Shown here: positions 11,932-24,600 of the stretch, in pieces
How the letters are laid out: every line of letters starts with the position of its first letter
How positions within the stretch are numbered: position 1 is the stretch's first letter
Source: Brachionus plicatilis
Taxonomy: Eukaryota > Rotifera > Eurotatoria > Ploima > Brachionidae
Length of the DNA stretch: 54,827 bases
Assembly (NCBI GenBank): GCA_010279815.1
Contig: QEOQ01000508.1
Span: 2,181,649-2,236,475, forward strand
Direction of reading: 5' to 3'
Position numbers and translations under genes: made by a program
Notes under the pieces: model-generated
Seen by the model: only the letters and a program-made list of their open reading frames with translations
Database searches by the model: none
Told to the model about the DNA's origin: nothing

Positions 11932-14900
11932 ATGAAATTGAGTTTTTTCTTTATTGCGCTTTACTTGGGCGCAGTTCGCTCAGAAATGTTTACTTCCTAT
12001 GAGGAAATGAAACAGTTGGCAGACTCGCAGCACCAAGTTGCTGAACATTTAAGCAATTTTGTTGAATTTTGCGATAAGCGCCTCAATATTGCTAAAAAAA
12101 TTGTTGGCGAATTTAGAAAATTTTCCCAAGAATCTAGCAAACAAACCAATATTGTGGGCAACCCGGTCAATGCATTTCTTCTAATAAAACTAATGGTCAA
12201 AGATCTGCAAAATTTTGTGGACAGCCTTAACACAATGGATGAGCTTAAAAAATTTGTGCGAGACATTAAAGAGGATGTTTTTCTTCCAGACAACGAAGAT
12301 TATGAAGGTGTAATAAAAGCAATGCATCGCCTTGAGGACACATATTTGATCCAACCGAATGATATAAGACTTGGAAATTTAAAAACCCAGCACCCTTCAC
12401 GGCCATTAAGCGCATTTGAGTGTTTCGAGTTGGGCCGGATTGCCTATGAGAATAAAGACTATTATCATGCTGTAAGATGGATGAATGAATCTTTGGTCCA
12501 GCTGGAAATCGAAGGTGATGGTCCTTCAGTGAGTCTTGTTCAAGTGTTGGACTATTATGCTTTTACAACAGCAAAGGTAAAACTTTAAATTTTTTTATAG
12601 ACTTTGCCAAAAAATAATACTAAACTAGCAATAATTATATTTAATATTATTTTAGTTTATAAAATATCACTTTAATTTTAGTTATTTTATTATTTTTAAA
12701 TTCTATGAATGCGGTTATCTAGGAAAAGTGGAGCTAAGAAAAATGAAGCACGAGAAAATTTCAGAATGAAAATAAAATTTCTTATGAAGGTGCTAAAGAT
12801 TTGATGAAAGAATTTTAAAAAATTTTACTTTAATTGACGTAAAATAATGTAAAATTCTTACAGTGAAAAATCAAAGCTTCTCCAAAATTCAAAATTCTCG
12901 TAAATAATTGAAGTTTTTCGTTATTTTCGTTAATTTTGGTAAAAATATATATAAAAAAATATAAATATAAATTTTTTTTTATTTTTAAATGAAATTTTTT
13001 ACGTTAAATTCCGTAAAATAAGTAATTTATGAGGAAAACGAAAAAAATCTTCAATTAAGATTTTACATAATGTTTTCAAAAAATTTTGCAAAATTTAGTT
13101 TAATTCTCGAAACACCGACATTGTGAGATTTCATACAAAACTTCCAGTACAAAAAGAAAAAAAATACAACTTTTGTTTCACCTACTGCGGATGTCTGCAA
13201 AGTATGCTCCAATTAATTGAAATATTCATTGATAAAAGTTATAAGATATTTTTCTTTTTGTATTGGAATTTTGAATTTTTAAATGAAATTTCCGAAACAC
13301 CACTGAATAATTAAGTTCTTTAAAAGAAAAATTAATTAATCTAAATTTAATTAAACAAATCTTTTAAATAACTGTATAAAACCGTAGAGCAATAGTCAAA
13401 GTACGGTAGAACAAAGTTCTTAAAAAATTAGACTTTTACTGAAGTAGCAAGATTAAAAATTCTTTAGATAGAAAATAATTTTCTATTAACTTAGATTAGT
13501 AAATTAGAATTAATTTTTGTAAAATTAAGATCTTGATCAATTATGAGAATAATTTTAGATATTTAAGCTAATTATCTAAAATTGGTCTTGGTCGTTTAGT
13601 TAATTACTTACTTTTAAAATAAAATAGCAGAAATTGAAAAAATTTCAATTTTTTTTTTATAACTTTTTGATTGAGTTTAATGATTTTTTGGTCAAAAATT
13701 GAAAGTTAGCTAAATAATTTGTACAGAATTTTATCTTATTTATGAAACTGCAGAAAAATTTAAGGGTAAAAGCGTAAACCAAGGACATAGAACAAAATAA
13801 AAAATAAAATATCCAAAAAAAAAATTCACACCTTTTAAAATGTTTTTGAATCGTTTTTATAACTTAACCTAATCTAATAATCCTGTTTTTATCATATAAT
13901 TTGGCAATTTGGTCCTGGTCATAATAAATTCTAACTAATAACTAAATCCTAATTATCTTGGTCATTATTCTGCTGTAAATATATTTAATATTTTTTAATT
14001 TTTTTAAATGGAATAAAATGCATCTTTTGCGTAAAAAATGAAAAAAAAATTTTTTTTCAATATTTAAGTTCTCGCCAAATCTTGATCTAAATATTTCACA
14101 GATTTATTTAAAGAATTAAAAAAAAATTTATTTTTAATTTTTTAATAACAATTTTAAAAACATTTTATTCTTTGGCATGTTTTTTTTTCATGTTAATATT
14201 ATTAAAACAAGATTAAAAGGAATCCACTTTTCATAAATTCTTTTTTTAACTTTAAAGATAATATAATGAAATCTTGATACATGGCACATTTTTATAATTA
14301 AATTTTTTCAAGCAAGGAAATATTAAGCATGCGCTTGATTTGACCAAAAAATTGGTGTCTATTGAACCAGACCACGAGAGAGCTCGCTACAACATTGATT
14401 ACTTTGAAAAAGAGCTGAAAGATTACAAAAAAAAGCTTCAAGGCGAGTTGGGTGATCCTTTAGATTTATCCATTAATCCGTATATTTTTAAAAATCCTCG
14501 ACCTGAACACGCACTTGGCTTGGAAAGAGATGTTTACGAAGCTTTGTGTCGAGGTGATCCGATATCTGGAAAAGTATCCAAAAATTTGTACTGTCGCTAT
14601 GCATCTTATCACCCAATGCTAAAAATTGCCCCCGTAAAAGAAGAGTTAATTAATGATAACCCCAAAATTTGGCTTTACCATGAAATAATAACTGAAAATC
14701 AAATTGAAATCATGAAAAACTTGGCAAGGCCTAAACTTAAAAGAGCGATAGTTAGAAGTCCTATCACTGGTCAGTATGAAACGGCTGAGTACCGAATAAG
14801 CAAAAGTGGCTGGTTGACAGACAATGAGCATCCGACCTTACGATTTTTGACCAGCCTGCTAGGGGCAGTGACCAATTTGAGCATGAGCACAGCGGAAGAA

Positions 14901-15329
14901 TGGCAAATAGCTAATTATGGAATTGGTGGTCAATATGAGCCTCATTTTGATTTTGCTAGAGTAAGAATTTAAAAAAGTGATATAAAAAAAATTAAATTTT
15001 TTTTCAAGAAAAGTGATCCTGGCGATGCGTTTGGTACCGAAATCGGAAATAGAATAGCAACATGGCTGTTTTATTTAGATTCTCCTGAAGTTGGTGGGGC
15101 AACTGTATTTCCTCCGATTGGAATTCGCGTCAATCCCATAAGACGTTCGGCAGCATTTTGGTACAATTTGTATCCGAGTGGAGATGGCGATTACAGGACT
15201 CGTCATGCGGCGTGTCCTGTTTTGTTTGGCACCAAATGGGTCAGCAATAAATGGATTCACATGGTTGGACAAGAGTTTTTAAGAAAATGCAATTTAAAGC
15301 GGGAAGATAGCCCGGAAGCAGAATATTAA
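11932..15329 (+). CDS. P4HA: Collagen prolyl 4-hydroxylase alpha subunit
   Basis: This is the ER enzyme that hydroxylates proline in collagen-type X-Pro-Gly repeats, using Fe(II), 2-oxoglutarate, O2 and ascorbate. It normally assembles with PDI as an alpha2-beta2 tetramer. I read three exons, all phase 0: 11932-12576, 14313-14960 and 15009-15329. They give 537 aa, close to the usual family length of about 530. Residues 1-17 form a signal peptide, followed by the N-terminal dimerisation region. Next comes the TPR-like peptide-substrate-binding domain (about 160-250, rich in Tyr), and then the C-terminal 2OG-Fe(II) dioxygenase domain. The iron ligands are visible as His426 and Asp428 (YEPHFDF) and His497 (TRHAACPV). 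The 2-oxoglutarate-binding Lys is Lys507 (GTKW). Donors are GTAAAA and GTAAGA; acceptors are TTTTTTCAAG and TTTTTTTCAAG. The introns are 1736 and 48 nt. An AATAAA lies at 15471. The identification is secure from the C-terminal signature; whether it is P4HA1- or P4HA2-like cannot be told. Confidence 0.96.
12577..14312 (+). other. Large first intron of the P4HA gene
   Basis: 1736 nt between GTAAAACT and TTTTTTCAAG. It contains patches with ACGTAAAAT/CCGTAAAAT-type motifs around 12835-13030, similar to the TTACGTAA-rich elements elsewhere in the window. I see no coding sequence. The open frame at 13123-13314 is A/T low complexity. Confidence 0.6.
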
Positions 15330-16161
15330 CGCTGTGACTTTTTTTTTCGGTTTGGGATTCTACGTTTAGGGACTGAAGAGTCTATTCCAGTTTTTTGTTT
15401 TAAAAAAGGGAATTTAAAACTTCTCAATGGTTGCTACTAAAATGTTAATTATTTAGTATTTTTTTTTTAGAATAAAAATAATTTTTATCTTAAAATTTTT
15501 ATTTCAAAAATAGCATAATCGATTTCCAAATTACATTAAAAAATAATGTCAAAACAGACCGCAAGGATTAAAATTTTTTTTTTTAAATTAGAATAAAAAT
15601 TTAAAGCAAATATGACTTAAAAGTTTAGAATCAATATTTATTTAATATTAATGCTTTCATGATCATACTAGCTTCTTCACACAAATTAAATATATAAATT
15701 TGGTACTAATAGTAACATATTTATTTGCATTAACTATTTTTTACGTAAATTAATAATTTAATGCGTTTTTTTCTTAATGCTTAATTACAATGATTATATC
15801 AACATTTTATATGCTCAGTTTTTTTTTTAAAGTTAAGTTTTCGAGATCCAAGATATTTGCCTGACTTCACTCAAAACTCTTTTTACAGAAAAAAAGAAAT
15901 AAAAATTAATAATTAAAGTGATTAGATCTACAAATTAAATAAATAATGTTTTAAAATATTTTTAACTTATTCTCTATAACTAAAATTAATATCATATTTA
16001 AAAAAATTGCTTTTTATCGAAAGAGTGAAATTAAGAGCAATAGAACAGGAGTAATCTTGCAGAAAGGAAATTAAATTTTCTGCAAAGGAGCTTAAAATAA
16101 AATTTATGTTTATTAAAAATTTAAATTCAGCCTCTGCAAAAACTCTGTGATGTGCAAATGT
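15330..16161. other. Gene-free stretch, includes P4HA 3' UTR
   Basis: The P4HA 3' UTR probably occupies the first 150-200 bases (AATAAA at 15471). The remainder is A/T-rich and shows no gene. A short CCTCTGCAAAAACTCTG motif at 16130-16147 lies just before the foldback element at 16162 and resembles that element's internal motif. Confidence 0.5.
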
Positions 16162-16506
16162 GGGCAATGCGAAAATTTTGCACAAAAATTACAGAACAAA
16201 AAGTAAAAACGTTAGAATTTTTATTTTAATTGTTGAAAAATGGTTCGATAAAGAGAACAATATTGTACAAATTTGTACAACCGAATTCCAAGCTCTGCAA
16301 AAACTCTGCAATTTATTGCATATTTTAATCAAATATTTTTTGATGGTTTGCATTTTGCAGAAAATTGCAGAGCTTGGAATTCGGTTTTACAAATTTTACT
16401 CTATATATTGTACTCTTGATTGAACCATTTTTTCACAATTAGAATAAAAATTTTAACGTTTTTACTTTTTGTTCTGTAATTTCTATACTAAATTTTAACA
16501 TTGCCC
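16162..16506. repeat. Foldback MITE with GGGCAATG terminal inverted repeats
   Basis: The 345-nt element begins GGGCAATG (16162-16169) and ends CATTGCCC (16499-16506). Its arms stay complementary nearly to the centre. Matched blocks include TTACAGAACAAAAAGTAAAA / TTTTACTTTTTGTTCTGTAA and CCGAATTCCAAGCTCTGCA / TGCAGAGCTTGGAATTCGG. The centre contains CTCTGCAAAAACTCTGCAA, a motif that recurs in other elements here. The open frames across it are repeat sequence, not genes. No clear target-site duplication was found. Confidence 0.75.
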
Positions 16507-18235
16507 AGATGTCTTTTATACAAATTTTGTTGCCATTCTGCAAAATTTCTTCTGTCCATGACAATCAACTTTAGTTTCCCTTTTCATCAGCGATCAATAT
16601 TTGAAAAGTGTACCTCTGGAATTTTTATTTTTAAACAGATTTTACAGAATTTCCACTAAATTTAGTATTTATTCCCATACTTTAATTTAATTTAATTTGC
16701 CCGAAATCGCATAAAATTTGATTACCGTAGCAATATTTTTTTTATTTATTTATTTAATTATTTAATTGAGGATTAACCCCAAGGTTTGTCCGAACGGCAT
16801 TAGCCATCATTATTAGATTGTTTACCAAAACCAAAAAAACAAACAAATTTGGATAAAATTGTGCTTAAAAATAAAAAAAATTTCAGTAATAGATTAAAAT
16901 ATCATGGTAATATTGTAGTAGAATCGGAATGAAAAGTTACCCATGAAAAAATGATAAATCAATTATGTCATTTGAGTTATTTTGTCAAAATATTTTATTA
17001 ATTTTCGATATATACTCAAGGAATTTATTTAACTATATGATGCTAAAGATGTCGAAATATGAAAAAAAATTCGAAATTTAGCCTGAAAGTTAGATCCAAG
17101 CTGATTCGAATGAAGTTAATTAATGTTAATACTTTTAATTACAGTTCTTGGATTTCACAGTTCTTGATTCTATGACTGAGTCAGGCATATTGTTCTACAG
17201 ATAGACTATCTTGTCAATGAAAAAGGTATATTTCATCTTGCAATTGAACAACTTTTTTTAAATGATGCTAGACCAATATTCCTTGAGAAATGGGATCGAA
17301 AACTGATTATTTTGGAAACTATCAATTCAGATAACCTTGGCAAAAATTGTTTCTACTGACTATTTCACTTTAACTTTTCATGATGATTCCCATCATGCAT
17401 TACAATTGTTTTTTTGAACTAATTTTTAACAACTTGCAAAAAGTTTTAAGATTTTTTATCAATTTACACTGTTCCTTTAAATTTCACAAAAGCCTAAAAA
17501 TTATTTTTTAATATATGCCTCTTACAAAAATTCATTAAATCAAGTATTAAATTTTTAAAAATTAAAAAAAAAAAATTTGATTCTCAAGAACAAAATCTAA
17601 AATTGAAGATTAAATAAAGATTTTAATTGATTAATTTAGGATCTTAACAGATACATAATCTATATTTACAAAAAAAATACATAAAAATATCTCAAACGAA
17701 AAAAAAAATACATTTGTGATCGTTAAAAAACCTTCTAAAATAAATTAAAATTTTTTTGTTGAGTACAAATTTTATCAAATAAATCTATTACGAAATATTT
17801 GAAAATCGTATTTTTAATAAAAAATTAGCTGAAATCTATATTTGTTATATTTACAAATATTGAGCTGAAAATCTAAATTGGATGACGAACAAAAGTGTAA
17901 AATAAATTATATTTTATTTTGAGACTCAACTTAAATATATCTTTGACTGAAATTTGATAATTTGTTTAAGACGAGTGCATGAAAATATTTTTTTCGACTT
18001 ATAAAATTATGCAATTAGATATACGATTAAAAATTACCATTGTTTTATTGTTAAATTTTAAAATATAAATTTTACAAATACTGAGAATGTTTTAAGATAT
18101 TTTAGACTTTAAAGTGATTGATATTTATTTTTTGCATCTGGTTGAAATTAATTAATAAAAAAAGTATTTTAAATATTTAATAAATAAAAAGTGTTTATCG
18201 ATTGTTAATAATAATATTTTTTAAACATAAAATAA
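16507..18235. other. AT-rich gene-free stretch
   Basis: No coding sequence, RNA gene or bounded repeat is supported. A few moderately complex patches (about 17100-17420) have stops in all frames. Confidence 0.5.
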
Positions 18236-18678
18236 TTAAACTTTATTTATTTCTTTTAAAAATTGATTGCAATAGTTTGAATTTATTTTAGGTAATAGAG
18301 TTCCAAGTGTTTTTAGTTCATCAAAATTTGAGATCAAACTATAATAGTTTTTTCCAATTTCGTTTAATTTATTCGTTGTTTCCTCTAAATACTTAGTCTC
18401 GTCTTCAGCATATCTTTTTACTCTTTCCCAATCAACACAAACCATATTGGTCATTAGTTCAACACTGCTATAAATAGTATTGCTCAATTTCGTATTAAGT
18501 TCAACTTTTAAAATTTAATAATTTATTTACTTTTTAACAAATACTTACTTATTTTATCATTCTTTTTTTGTTGCTCAATAATTTCGATTGCATTTTGATT
18601 TTGATTTGGCAAAATAGACTCAGAATTCAAGGTTACTAGTGAATTAATTTTGGATATTTTTATTTTTAGAGAATTCAT
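18236..18678 (-). CDS. Small two-exon protein, coiled-coil-like, unrecognised
   Basis: Two exons read on the minus strand. Exon 1 (18549-18678) starts at an ATG and ends in phase 1 at GTAAGTAT. Exon 2 (18236-18504) starts after an AAAAG acceptor. The intron is only 44 nt. The joined frame gives 132 aa ending at TAA. The protein is mostly helical in character, with heptad-like spacing in the segment KYLEETTNKLNEIGKNYYSL, an acidic/basic mix, and no signal peptide or membrane segment. Its size and character resemble small coiled-coil subunits such as those of BLOC-1/BORC-type complexes, but I cannot name a family. Exact phase match across a canonical tiny intron supports a real gene. Confidence 0.65.
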
Positions 18679-21632
18679 TTTAAATCATAAGTTTTGGTGA
18701 TGGATTTTAATAAAAAAATATTTTATTTGATAAGATAATTTCAAAAATATCGTAAGATGACTAAAAATTTAGAAGGTCTGTGCAATTAGATTTTTTAATT
18801 ATAATTTAATTGTTCAGATATACACCTGGAAGATTTTTTAAATTAAGACTTTTTAGTGTAAATTTTTTTTTTAAATAAATACCTTGAATTTTGAAAAAAT
18901 TTGAACAAGATCAGTGTATTTTGTACATCATTAAAAAGTATTCCATTCAAATGCAAAATTACTGCTAAATGAATTGCAGAATTTTGAAATCCTCTGAAAA
19001 TTGCACTCCATTTTAAAATATGAAAGAAACTGCAAATTTATTAATCTTTAATTATTTCCATTAATTATTATTCAGTCAAATTAAACTCTTAAAAAAACTT
19101 TATTTTTTTAATCGAATAGAAAACAAAAATTTTCTCGGATTTTTTTTTAAATATTTTTTTATACCAATTTGTTGTCCTATTGTTCATTTCAAGTGAACGT
19201 GACTAGAATCAAGATGTTAAAAAGTTTTAAATGGGCTAAGAAAATTCAAAGAAACGTCAACGTCAATGAATTAATCTTTTATTTAAAGGTTTTAATAAAA
19301 ATTCGAAGTCATAGTTAAATTACATTTAAATCTTGGTGGTCTTGGTGACAAATGTGTCAAAATTTCTTAACACATTCTTATTCATTTGAGATTTATTAAA
19401 AATCTTTATTTTAAATATTGACTGACAAGGATTACTATAGAATAAATCACAGTCTATTTAAAATTCATAATTGTCATTTTTAGGACGAACCTGAAATATG
19501 AAAACGAACCGCTCACATAAAAACAAACATTCAACCCTGTTTAATCGATTCAAAGATTATATCAAACATGTTTGAAATAAAAAATACTATTTAAAAATCT
19601 GAAGAGCAAATATTTAAAAAACATTTTTATACCTTTAAGAATAAGCCGAATTTTTAGCATATATCAAAATGGTTATTTACTTACGGCCGACTAATCGCTC
19701 AGCCGATATATGAAAAACAAAAAATAAGATAAATTATTTATCTAATCAGTTTTAACATTTGTTAGCTAAAAATCTAAAATTTGTTCTTCGAAAAAATTTG
19801 AAAATTTAAAAAGAATGACATTTTTTTTAATGATTTAAATAAAATTAAATAAAGTTATTTTGAATTTTATTAAGGCTTTTATTTTAATTTAAATTCAAAG
19901 ACTATTTTTCCAATGTAAAAAGAAACCATTTTTGAATATTTTTATTTTATTTCAGTGTCTGAATTTATTTCAAGTTAATGGTTTTTCACGCGGATCTTTA
20001 AACATGAAGCCTGTCATTTTAATTTATTTAAAGTGATAGAATTAATTTTAAAAATTGAATTTTAATTTTCTGCCAGAACATCAAGATTAATAATTTAAGG
20101 GTCAGTTTACACAGTGGCTCATTTGGAATTTGAATATATCAGGTCATTAGGCTTGATATTAAATTTCAAATAAAAGACGGGCGGGTAAGTAGACTAAAAT
20201 TTATTGATTTTGATCAATTAAAATAATAAAATCAATATTTATAAACAAGCCAAGGCATGTTGCTGCTCAAGTGCTCTAAGCTTTATTATTTTAAACTTTT
20301 ATTTACACTTGAACAAACATTTATCTATTTGAAATATAAGCTCGACTTATCCTCTTTTAATTAATAATAAACATATAAGTTACATATTTATTTAATTAGG
20401 ATGCTAGAGGCGCCTAAAAAGTTAATTAAACACTTCGAGCGAGCGTAATGTCCAGCTTGAACGCTTCAATAAATATATCTTGTCTCCACAATTTTGAAGA
20501 GCTATTTTAATCCTCTTGCACAACTATTCATTACCAAATTACATGGCTTTGTGCTCTCTCAGCATTCGCCCGAGCTTAAAAACTACGCTTCAGTACCTGT
20601 CTAATCCTTTTTTTAATTATTTCTTGGTTTCTTGAAAATTTTCAATATAATCTATTTGCTTAATAAACATAAATTTCTTTATATTTTTTCTTTTATTGTA
20701 TAAAACCCAATAAAAATGATACACAAGTTTATCTAAAAAAAATTTAATTGCTTTATTAAGCTATCAAATTTACGACTCTAAATTAAATAAAATTTAAAAT
20801 CCTATATAATTTTAATTGTTTGATAATCTTTTTTAACAATAAATAAAATTAGAAAGCAAAATGTTGACCATCTGAGATAAATTTTTTATTCACTCTGAAT
20901 TCTAAAAATATCATAAATTTCGCAATGAATGGAAATTTAAAAATTGTCAAATATTTATCAATTTTTTTTCTATAAGAATTTTTTTATTACTTTCATTTAT
21001 TTATTAATTAAGGGTATTGAATTTATAACAAGCCCAAGTGCAATATTTACTTTATTTTTTTCATATATTTATGTAATAGGGATTATATTACTCAGAAATT
21101 TTTTAATTTAAAAAAAAAAAATTTTACATTGGTTTGATCTTGCTTGTGATCTTATTGAGGTAATCTCTTACCCAAAAGTATCACTTGTCAGCTTCTCAGC
21201 TGATTCATAAAAATAAGTAAGAACAAAACTTGCCACGTCGTTATGAAGTTCTAAGAATGGAATCCTTATTTATACCTATAGGCTAATGCAATCAGAACTT
21301 CAAATTACAAAATTGAGTTTATGTTAAACAGATCACATATTTTTAAAATCAAAATTTAGAATTTTTGTTTATTTCAATAAAATTATAGAGATTTGTTGTG
21401 AAGTTTTAATTTTATTGGTATTTGATTTTTTATATTAAAAAATTGATCTTAAAATAAAGTTGTATGATCAAATGACTTATTTAAAAAGTTATAAGGAATC
21501 TTAAAAAAATAAAATTTTTAATTAAAAAGAGTTTTATTTGTTTCAAAAATTTATTAAATTAAAATTTAATTTGGCATTTTTACAAAAATTAAACACTGTT
21601 AACAAAAAAAATGATTTCTGAGATAAAGACTA
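18679..21632. other. Gene-free interval between two minus-strand genes
   Basis: No coding sequence is supported. Most of it is A/T low complexity. A distinctly less AT-rich block at about 20190-20600 is listed separately as a possible regulatory island. Confidence 0.5.
20190..20600. promoter_or_regulatory. Less AT-rich non-coding island (possible cis-regulatory block)
   Basis: This block has mixed composition (for example GATGCTAGAGGCGCC and CTTCGAGCGAGCGTAATGTC) and stops in all frames, so it is not an exon. It contains TTAATTA/AATTAA homeodomain-type cores and E-box-like words. It lies about 1 kb downstream of the protocadherin 3' end. Calling it regulatory is inference from composition alone. 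Confidence 0.25.
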
Positions 21633-24600
21633 TCAAACATAAGAATAAGTAGTGATGCGATTTTGAATCGGATTGGAATTGTCGATTGGATTCGAATTGT
21701 AGATGCGCTCGAATCTTTCCAAATAAAGCTTGACATCAGCCTGTTTGCTCTCAGTGGTTTTGTACGGATAGAGATTTGTGACGGCAGGTCGGTATGTTGA
21801 GGACGCGTCGGAAGAAGTCGAGGGCGACGACAAAACAGACGAGGACGTAAACGAGTCATTTTTTAGCTTTTTGCAGCTTCGTTGTTGAAACGAGTCCGAA
21901 TAGTCCGAGCTGCCATAATAGCCCATGTCGTTTACTTGGATGTTATCGTCGGTTTTAGCCAAAGACAAAGTTGGCACGTAGGACTCTTCACTTATTGAGC
22001 CTTCTTTTTGCGCAGCTTTTGTCTTTTCGCTCAGTGCTGTGATTACCGTAAACGAGTCTTGGCTTTTGTTTGAACATTTCAAGCTCTTAAAAAAGAAAAA
22101 ATTATTTTTTTATTTTTTTTTTGAAATTTTTGCCTTTTTCTTGGATTTTAATTAAAAAAAATTTTTTATAAAAATTTCATAATTTTTAAATTTTTCACTA
22201 CTTAAAATTCTAAGAATAAATAAATTTTATGAATGTTCGGCTTCAAAAAAATTGCTTTAAAAATTTTAAATATAAAATTTTTTTATTAATAAATAAGGTA
22301 TGTTTATTTGTTTAAAAATTGATTTTTTTTTTCAAATGTTCAACTTTGTGAACATTGTTAGAAAAAAATTTTCAATCTTTTATCCTTTTTTTCTTATTAA
22401 AAAAAAATTTTTTTCAGTATATAAAATTGCTGTGGAAATTTATAAAAAATTTAATTTTTCAATTTTTAAAATTTTTTTTCTACTTAAATTTTTGATCACT
22501 GGTGAATTTCAGTTTAAAAATTAAAAAAATTTAATTTTTTTCAAATGATCTGCTTCACGAAAATTGCTTAAGAAAAAGAAAAAAAAAAAATTTTTCAATT
22601 TTTAAAATTTTTCCAACTTAAATTTAAATTTCAAGAAAATTGCTCTAGAAAAATCAAAATAAAAAAATTCAAAATTTCTACTCAATTAAATAAATTTTTT
22701 AAAATTTAGCTAAAAAGAAGGATTTATTAGTGAGACTTAGCTGGATCATTAACCCCAAAAAAAAAAAACAAAAAAGACACTTACCATATTTTTAATTTTG
22801 GTTGAGGCCAACGAGCTCGTATCGGTCGAATCAAGCTTTAAATTAAGCATTTTTCGATCCGATTTGGGCTTATAAGTTAACGATTTGTACAATATAGCAA
22901 TTAGAAGGATTAGAATGATTAGAATAAAAGCAAGCACTGTAACAATCAAGAGATTAGAGCCTTTTGAGAACAGGATTATGCCGGTCAGGCCCAACAGTCT
23001 CTTTGAATTAAAATTGGTCAAGTTGGAGTAGATGAACGACTCTAGATCATCGCTGTCGCCTTGATTGCCCGTCAACCGTTTGCTTAGGAACACATGATTC
23101 AGAGACCACCATTGCTGAACAATGTGCGCCAGCAGGTCCAGATGAGTCCGGGTCAAGTTCTCAAAGGTGCCATTCAGCAGGAACACTTGGACCGAATGGG
23201 TCTGCGCCGTGTCCGAGTCATTTAGAAGAATGCTCAGGTTGTACAGGCCACTGTTGAGGCCGCACGGCTCCACAATGCTCAGCTCCGATCTTTTGCTTAG
23301 CTTAAAATGGCTTCTTAGGTTCACTTTTTTTGCCTTGACTGCTCCAATCTGAACCAGCGTGTCGCTCAGCTCTTGCACCAGCTTGCTTTGATTTTTGTAA
23401 TTTCTGATTATTTCTCCGACCAGCTGCCAACTAAATCTTCTGATCTGTCCGAGCTTGATACTGTTGAGTCTGTTCACTGCATCTCGGTCCAAGTCAGTCA
23501 CCTCCACATCAGCCAATTTAACGCCAGAACAATTGCCCACATTCACAGTGGACCTTAAGTTGTTCACAGAGAGTGAGGGCGCATTGTCGTTCAAATCGTT
23601 GACTAGAACAGTTACATTCAGAGAGTCCGAATAGCTGGGATAGTCGGCGTCTTTGACCAAAACTCTGAATGAAAAATTGGCATGCTTTTCGGCATCGATT
23701 TTGTTGGCTGTTTTCAAATTACCGGTGTGCGGCTCAATCATAAAAAAATTGTTCATCTCAACCGGCTCAATTAGATAGTCTGTTCTGGCCTGGACGTCAT
23801 AATCAATGGCTTTCACATTTCCCACAAGTGTGTTCAGAGTTAAATTCTCGTCCATTTGAAACACGGCGCTTTTTTCTCTGTAAAAAGGCTCATTGTCGTT
23901 CTCGTCATTTACTTTGACTTGGACGGCAACGTCAGCGGAAAAAGTTCCATCGGACACCCGCACCAAAAAGCTGTGCATCTCTTTTTTTTCGCGGTCCAAA
24001 GGTCCGCGCAAACTCAACGATCCATTGACAGGATCAATAAAAAACAAAAAGTTGGGATTCACTTCATTGTCCGAGTCGAGTATGCGGTACTCCAACCGCT
24101 GGTCCAAATCCACGTCATACGCCTCCACACTGCCAAAATTCAGCTCCATCACATTTTCTCCAACTTCAAAATGAAACATATTTTCAGTGAATACTGGCCC
24201 ATTGTCATTTATGTCAATCACCATCAGTCTAATGTTCACAAAGCTAGATTGGCTCATCTGATTTTTGAGCGAAAAAATTCCCTTGTTGTCGCTGAGCTTT
24301 ATTTTGATGTCAAAAAAGGCGGTGTGCTCGCGATCAATTTTGTCCAATAGCTGAAGAGAGTAGTGGACATTGTTGTAGTCTTGAGAAATTGACTGTAGTC
24401 GGAAGACCGGCTCGTCTTCTTGCTCAATGGACGCACTTTGGGTGTTAAAGAAAGAGACTGAGACTAGTTCGGCGAACAAATTGAATCCGTTCACTTCGGC
24501 CGAGTCCAGATCACTGAGAGTCAAGAAACAAAGATCGGCCGGACTCGCATAGCTTTGTTCCTCCAACAGCCACATGGTTCTGTTTGATCTGTTCTCTTTT

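Noticed and set aside
22300..22524. 74-residue open frame on the plus strand
   Set aside because: It lies in the protocadherin intron and translates to Phe/Lys/Ile low complexity.
23856..24350. 164-residue plus-strand frame opposite the protocadherin exon
   Set aside because: It is an antisense shadow of the cadherin repeats with no independent coding signs.
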